Assembly: GCA_006384855.1 (NCBI GenBank)
Contig: VCJN01002818.1
Location: 124,001 to 188,000 of the forward strand
Direction: 5' to 3'
DNA: 64,000 bases
Origin: Tetraselmis striata
Taxonomy: Eukaryota; Chlorophyta; Chlorodendrophyceae; Chlorodendrales; Chlorodendraceae
Shown: in pieces, positions 60,301 through 64,000 of the stretch
How positions within the stretch are numbered: position 1 is the stretch's first letter
How the letters are laid out: each line of letters opens with the position of its first letter
Program-made: the position numbers and the translations under genes
Notes under the pieces: model-generated
What the model was told of the DNA's origin: nothing
Databases searched by the model: none
The model's input: the letters and a program-made list of their open reading frames with translations, nothing else

Positions 60301-62211
60301 CATTGGCCTGCGCCTTCACTGGCACGTGAGGAGCGGCAGCAGCGCCCTTGCGTGCCTCCCGCGGCTGCTCCTTGGAGCCGTGCCCGCCGCGACCGCCACG
60401 CCCCCTACGGCTTCGACCTCCACCAGCTTCCTCACGGCGCTGGGATGGGGGTGCCAACGCCGGCCTCTCCTCTGCTAGATCCTGCAGCAGCCGGTGCCGA
60501 TTAGCATAGAAAGAGCCCAGGTCGCTGTCGTCACTGTCGTCGCTGCCGCTGTTGCAATGATCTGAGGCGCCCCCGAGAACTGGTGCAGCAGCCTCCTCCT
60601 CGTCGCAGGCGGTGGTGGGCCGCAGGTCGAGCAGGATGGTGCCGGGGGAGGGCGCCGCGTCCGCAGATGGTGCAGGTGGCGGTGGCCGGGCGGCGGGCGG
60701 CAGCGCCTTCTTGGCCTTCGGAGGCCGTGGATGGGCACGTGGGGCAGCAGGCGGCGTCGCTGGCGGGCCCACTGTTGCCTCGGCCGCCTCCTCGTCGCTG
60801 TCAAATAACGTCTCAGCCGGTGGCAAGTTCCACTCGATGTGCAGTTTGTCACCGTTGGCGCCTGGCAGGGGGGCGGCGTCTGCTAGGGAGCCGGATTGCA
60901 GGCGCTGCAGCAGCCCGTCCAGGTCCAGCGCACCCAGAGAGCCTTCCAGGTCAAGGGAAGGGAGTCCTGCATGCACAGCAAGGGGGGAGCATAAGAGCGG
61001 TTGGGGCGCAAAGTGGGCACGGACTAGAGGAGGGGATCCCAGCAAGAAGGGCGGGGACTGGGTGCATGCGCACCTGCGAAGCCACTGGAGCGCAGCTCCT
61101 CCGCCACCACGTCCGCCTCCGGACGGCACAGCAGAGCGCGGAAGTTGGCCTCCGCCTCGGCCGCTGCTGCCTCGTCCCTCGCGATATCCGCCTGGCTGGG
61201 GCGGCCCTCCCCCTCCACTTGGTCGGCGCTCCCTGCCTGCGCATCCTGTCCTGACGCCGTGCGCTCCCAGGATTGCCGCGCCAGGCGACCGGCTGCGCCT
61301 GACAGCCAGCCCTCCATGCTCAGCAGGTCAGCAAATGAGGGCTCCTCCCAATCAGCCCGGGGAGCAGTTGCATGCACGCGCTGCTGCTCATCGTCGTAAG
61401 CCTCCCCCTTCTCGTGCTCCTCCTTCAGATGAAGGATGATATCGTCCAGGTCGGCGGCACTCTGCTGGGGCTGGCCCTGCGCGGCGCCGGGCACTGCCGC
61501 AGAGCGGCCTCCCCCAGGGGCGGCCAGAAGCCGCTTGACACCCTCTTCCGCAGGAAGCTGCGGCGGGCTGGCGGCACGCGGCTGCCCCGCAGGAAACAGC
61601 TCTTGCAGAGCGGCCGCCGCCGCGCCAGGCGATGGCGGGGGTCGGCCATCTGCGCCGCCGTCGTCGCCGGGGGCGCCGTGGCTGCTGAAGATGATGTCCA
61701 CACTGCTGTCGGCGTCGGAGTCGTCGGAGACGCCGATGGTGGGCAGCGTCTGCGGCGAGACGCCGTGGCGAGACGTCAGAGCCCGCCGCTGGTGGGGGAG
61801 CAGCAGATCCCGCATAGCAGGTGGCGAAGTGGTAGGAGGCTGATAGCGTGGAGACGTCGGAGGCGGGGTGGTGGCAGGGGGTAGGGGTTAAGAATGAAAG
61901 GAGGGCCATCCACTCACGAGCGACATTTCCGCATATATTTGCTGGTTGATGCTCGCGAGACTGTCCTTCAGAATCTGCACCAGCGGACGGCGGCAGCGGG
62001 AGGAGAGCGGTCAGCATCGTCCCGGCCTCCCATCGCCCGCCTGGCTCCATGATGCAGAGCTTCAGCCACCGCGCCGTGATGCCGCGCATATCGGCGCAGT
62101 TGCGGGCACACTGCTGGGCAGCGCGCGGCCCCTCTCCCAGCGCGCCACACTCACCGAGAAGCCCGACGCCTGCCCCTCCGGCAGCGCCGCGGCGCCATCT
62201 TCGTCCTCCAT
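52182..62211 (-). CDS. Large protein with about five degenerate NDPK-like repeats, 16 exons
   Basis: Exons: 62211-62155, 61974-61918, 61839-61074, 60966-60272, 60067-59942, 59819-59661, 59491-59234, 59119-58763, 58556-58476, 57955-57515, 57061-56655, 55309-55156, 54684-54360, 53806-53184, 52656-52429, 52289-52182. Every junction keeps phase; 4842 bases, 1613 residues. Residues 1-620 are acidic or low-complexity (ILKDSLASINQQIYAE; DSDDSDLGSFYANRHRLLQD), followed by a charged coiled coil (AARRKEVLGAQERLAAARRA). From about residue 700 nucleoside-diphosphate-kinase-like units recur. Unit 1: ALETAILNGLHIAGMRVVYL, then GKDAVARWQATCGPANLPLA and VVTTSRDADAVAFEAAFLFG. Later units: LWLLLPADD..LQSLDAQGFGLQRCRRSL; KTVAVVAFR; LTAMVVDAASLRHGLLDRVL with GRHGFRLAGLAML; and CLALLPYDG with LREDGFQIANIVC. 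The NAVHGSDS active-site His motif is absent, so phosphotransfer is unlikely. Relatives with repeated NDPK domains are often ciliary, but that role is speculative here. Confidence 0.72.
54899..54935 (+). repeat. (CT)n microsatellite in an intron
   Basis: About 18 CT units on the plus strand, within the intron between exons 55309-55156 and 54684-54360. Confidence 0.9.
55310..56654 (-). other. Long intron of the NDPK-like repeat gene
   Basis: About 1.35 kb between two phase-2 compatible exons. Contains GGCAACGGCGACGGCAACG-type short repeats at about 55700-55735, an AT-richer middle (55985-56110) and no recognisable gene. An old insertion is possible; its composition resembles the large intron at 13868-15525. 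Confidence 0.45.
57365..57407 (+). repeat. (GT)n microsatellite in an intron
   Basis: Twenty-one GT units with a single GC interruption, inside the intron between exons 57955-57515 and 57061-56655 (transcribed as CA on the minus strand). Confidence 0.9.
58146..58187 (-). repeat. Poly-G/C intronic tract
   Basis: A 42-base stretch of G with scattered A on the plus strand, hence poly-C in the transcript, inside the intron between exons 58556-58476 and 57955-57515. A second, longer tract (58648-58700) lies in the preceding intron. Lengths are probably unreliable in any assembly. Confidence 0.85.
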
Positions 62212-62760
62212 CGCGCCTGCACAGTATCGATGAGGATCCACTGGAGGCAAGCTGGATTTGGCTGGCTGTGTCGCTGTTCGCGTTCGGAGGTGGGCGATCG
62301 GCGAGTTGTTGTTGGGGCCAGATGCCGCCGCGGCCTTGTGATTCAAGGTTGGAACGACCCCTCCTCAGCACCTGTACTTTCCGTGCATTCCCTGGACGCT
62401 CTCGTCCTGCTGCTGTAAAAAAACCCCTATTGCTACTCAATAATATCAGAATCTGCGACTGTCCTTTTAACACAAGTTCTCCATGGGTTTCCTCCTTTCC
62501 TGATTGAAACTGATAGCGCTTATGCTTTATTTCCCGCTACAGGTACATGTGCTGCTAAGTGGTACGGGTTTGTAGTTCACCCGCCGTTGCGCCCGTTCCT
62601 GGGCAGCACGAGTACCCTGTAGACAAAAAGCAGCCGTAGCGACCAATAACAGCTGAGCCTATTTCACATATTATTTATTAACGATAGATCCGATGGGATA
62701 GAAAATCTAGGGTGTGATGTACCAGGGTGCACCGCCACAATAGCGGCAAGGTAACCACTA
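62212..62760. other. Upstream region of the NDPK-like repeat gene
   Basis: No gene recognised. It should contain the promoter and 5' UTR of the minus-strand gene starting at 62211. It becomes AT-richer after 62500, where transposon-related sequence begins. Confidence 0.3.
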
Positions 62761-63745
62761 ACTAAGGGTGCCAGGTCAGCTATACGCGGACGACGCTGTT
62801 GGTATCACAGGCTCGTTCGATAACCTGAATGCCATGTTCGCCCACTTCTCGCAATGAGCGGAGGACAATTTTATGGGATTTGGGGTTCTTAAGTGTGGGG
62901 TGATGGCATCATGTATAACCCATTTTGTAGATCAGCCAAGTCGGGCGCGTCCTTACTAATACGTGGACGTCGGGGGCTGTGCGGTGGCTAGATAGAATAG
63001 CTAGGGCGAACGTAGAACTAGCTGACAGGGCGCACTTTCCACTTGAGTGGAAGTCACCGGCCGCGCGCGATGCCGCTAAACTAGTAAAGGCATCGGTGTG
63101 GGCGCGTTGCGAATCGGCGGCATCGCTTGCACGCACTAAACCATGGGGTATATATGTCCATGCGTTTTATGCGTCAAACCCCTTGCCACAGTAGTACGGT
63201 GTGGGTGTCCCCGGTGGGGTTGTGGCCGGGCTGCACATTATGATAGAATTACGCACCCGAGTATTTCTCATTGCCCGCCGATTGGCCCGGATTCATGCCA
63301 TATGCCTGAGCGGTTCCTGGAACACTGCCCTGCATGTGGCGGAGGTGAATCTGAGACTATCAAACATATGTTGGTGGAGTGCCCGCGGTGAGGGTATCAC
63401 CGTCATGATTTTGGGTTGTTAGTTCCGGAGGTCAGGGATTTTATTAGTAGTCAGGTTATTGCGTCAACATCTGAGGACTTAATTGCCTTTATTTTGGGCG
63501 GGGTCCCCGCCTCCCTTCACTATGGCGCCCTGGATTTTAATGGGAATGGGGAATTGTTTCAGTTATGGCGTCGGGCCCTCCTTCACATTGCCTTCTTTGT
63601 TGCACATGTATCACACTCCCGAAATGCTTTGCTCCGCGGGTTGGGGCTTGCCCCAACTCGCATTACTCGCATGGGCCGACGCCTAAAACGCGTAGGGCGG
63701 ACCTTTCGTGGTCAAATTGAAATTGAAATTAGTTACAACGTCTAG
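62760..63745 (+). mobile_element. Non-LTR retrotransposon fragment with YADD reverse transcriptase motif
   Basis: 62777-62856 reads QLYADDAVGITGSFDNLNAM; the YADD catalytic box of a LINE-type reverse transcriptase is at 62783-62794. After a TGA at 62857 the frame continues NFMGFGVLKCGVM, the usual downstream phrase. 62979-63194 reads ARANVELADRAHFPLEWKSP and SVWARCESAASLARTKPWGI. 63300-63391 reads ERFLEHCPACGGGESETIKH, then MLVECPR, a zinc-knuckle-like C-terminus. The 3' part matches the reverse strand at 4450-4990. The region between GVM and the tail is deleted relative to the 4.45-5.70 kb copy (no YRYLG or TYG block), and stops break the frame. Confidence 0.82.
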
Positions 63746-64000
63746 TCTGCTGCATCCGCTCGCTCAGACTGAGTTGCTCTCAGGACATGCTATCTCTAAC
63801 CTCAGTGGGGAACACGAAGTGTTATCACAGTTCAAGCTACCGGCCATCCTCCAATGTTTCCTAGCCCTCCTCCTTGCAGTGGGCTATAGCTACGACAGCA
63901 GCGCCCCCCTGCTGTCCCTACCTAAGTCAGGCCTATCCCATCCAGAGCTCAGCAGGCAAGCTCAGGCAGCCGAAGCGTCCCGCCTGCAGCTACCAAGGTT
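63746..64000 (+). other. Open frame running off the window end, unknown
   Basis: One plus frame stays open from about 63700 to 64000 (LSGHAISNLSGEHEVLSQFK, LPAILQCFLALLLAVGYSYD, LSHPELSRQAQAAEASRLQL). It contains a hydrophobic stretch and could be an exon of a neighbouring gene or part of the transposon flank. No start, no family. Confidence 0.25.

Noticed and set aside
1..64000. tRNA, rRNA, CRISPR arrays or bacterial operon signals
   Set aside because: None found on reading: no cloverleaf box A/B pair was recognised with confidence, no conserved rRNA blocks, no regularly spaced short repeats, and spliced genes rule out a bacterial source.

Overview
The window is nuclear DNA of a eukaryote, most likely a GC-rich microalga of the green lineage. 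The genes are split by many short introns. Donors are mostly GTGAGT, GTGCGC or GTGCGT and acceptors mostly TGCAG or GCAG. One gene is followed by TGTAA, the poly(A) signal typical of chlorophytes. Transposon debris is plentiful, and long poly-C or poly-G tracts sit inside introns. The lineage is an inference; no rRNA or organelle marker is present. No tRNA, rRNA, CRISPR array or prokaryotic operon was seen. ORFs were spliced by eye from GT/AG sites, phase continuity and family resemblance, so exon ends are predictions.

Layout. 471-2357 (-): a three-exon MYB/SANT protein. 2.7-12.1 kb: an island of degenerate non-LTR retroelement pieces (a nuclease-like C-terminus, an RT tail, an RNase H-like element) mixed with tandem and low-complexity repeats. 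12565-30525 (-): an approximately 26-exon URB1/NPA1 gene, a nucleolar factor of 60S ribosomal subunit assembly. 30.9-37.6 kb: a second transposon island with a piggyBac-like relic bounded by inverted repeats, another copy of the nuclease-tail repeat set between direct repeats, and a doubtful Cys-rich ORF. 38695-40623 (+): a two-exon enolase gene with an N-terminal helical extension. 40.6-45.3 kb: mostly non-coding, with weak minus-strand exon candidates and a CTG microsatellite. 45377-51441 (+): an ankyrin-repeat protein kinase with an unassigned C-terminal domain. 52182-62211 (-): a 16-exon gene, convergent with the kinase gene, for a protein of about 1613 residues whose C-terminal two thirds looks like about five degenerate nucleoside-diphosphate-kinase-like repeats. 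62.76-63.75 kb (+): a non-LTR reverse transcriptase fragment carrying YADD, same family as the copy at 4.45-5.70 kb.

The genes do not form a pathway: they are a transcription factor, a ribosome-assembly factor, a glycolytic enzyme, a signalling kinase and an uncharacterised repeat protein. The most unusual points are the NDPK-like repeat protein, the ankyrin-kinase architecture with its apparent one-base indel, and long C/G homopolymers that repeatedly start a few bases inside introns.
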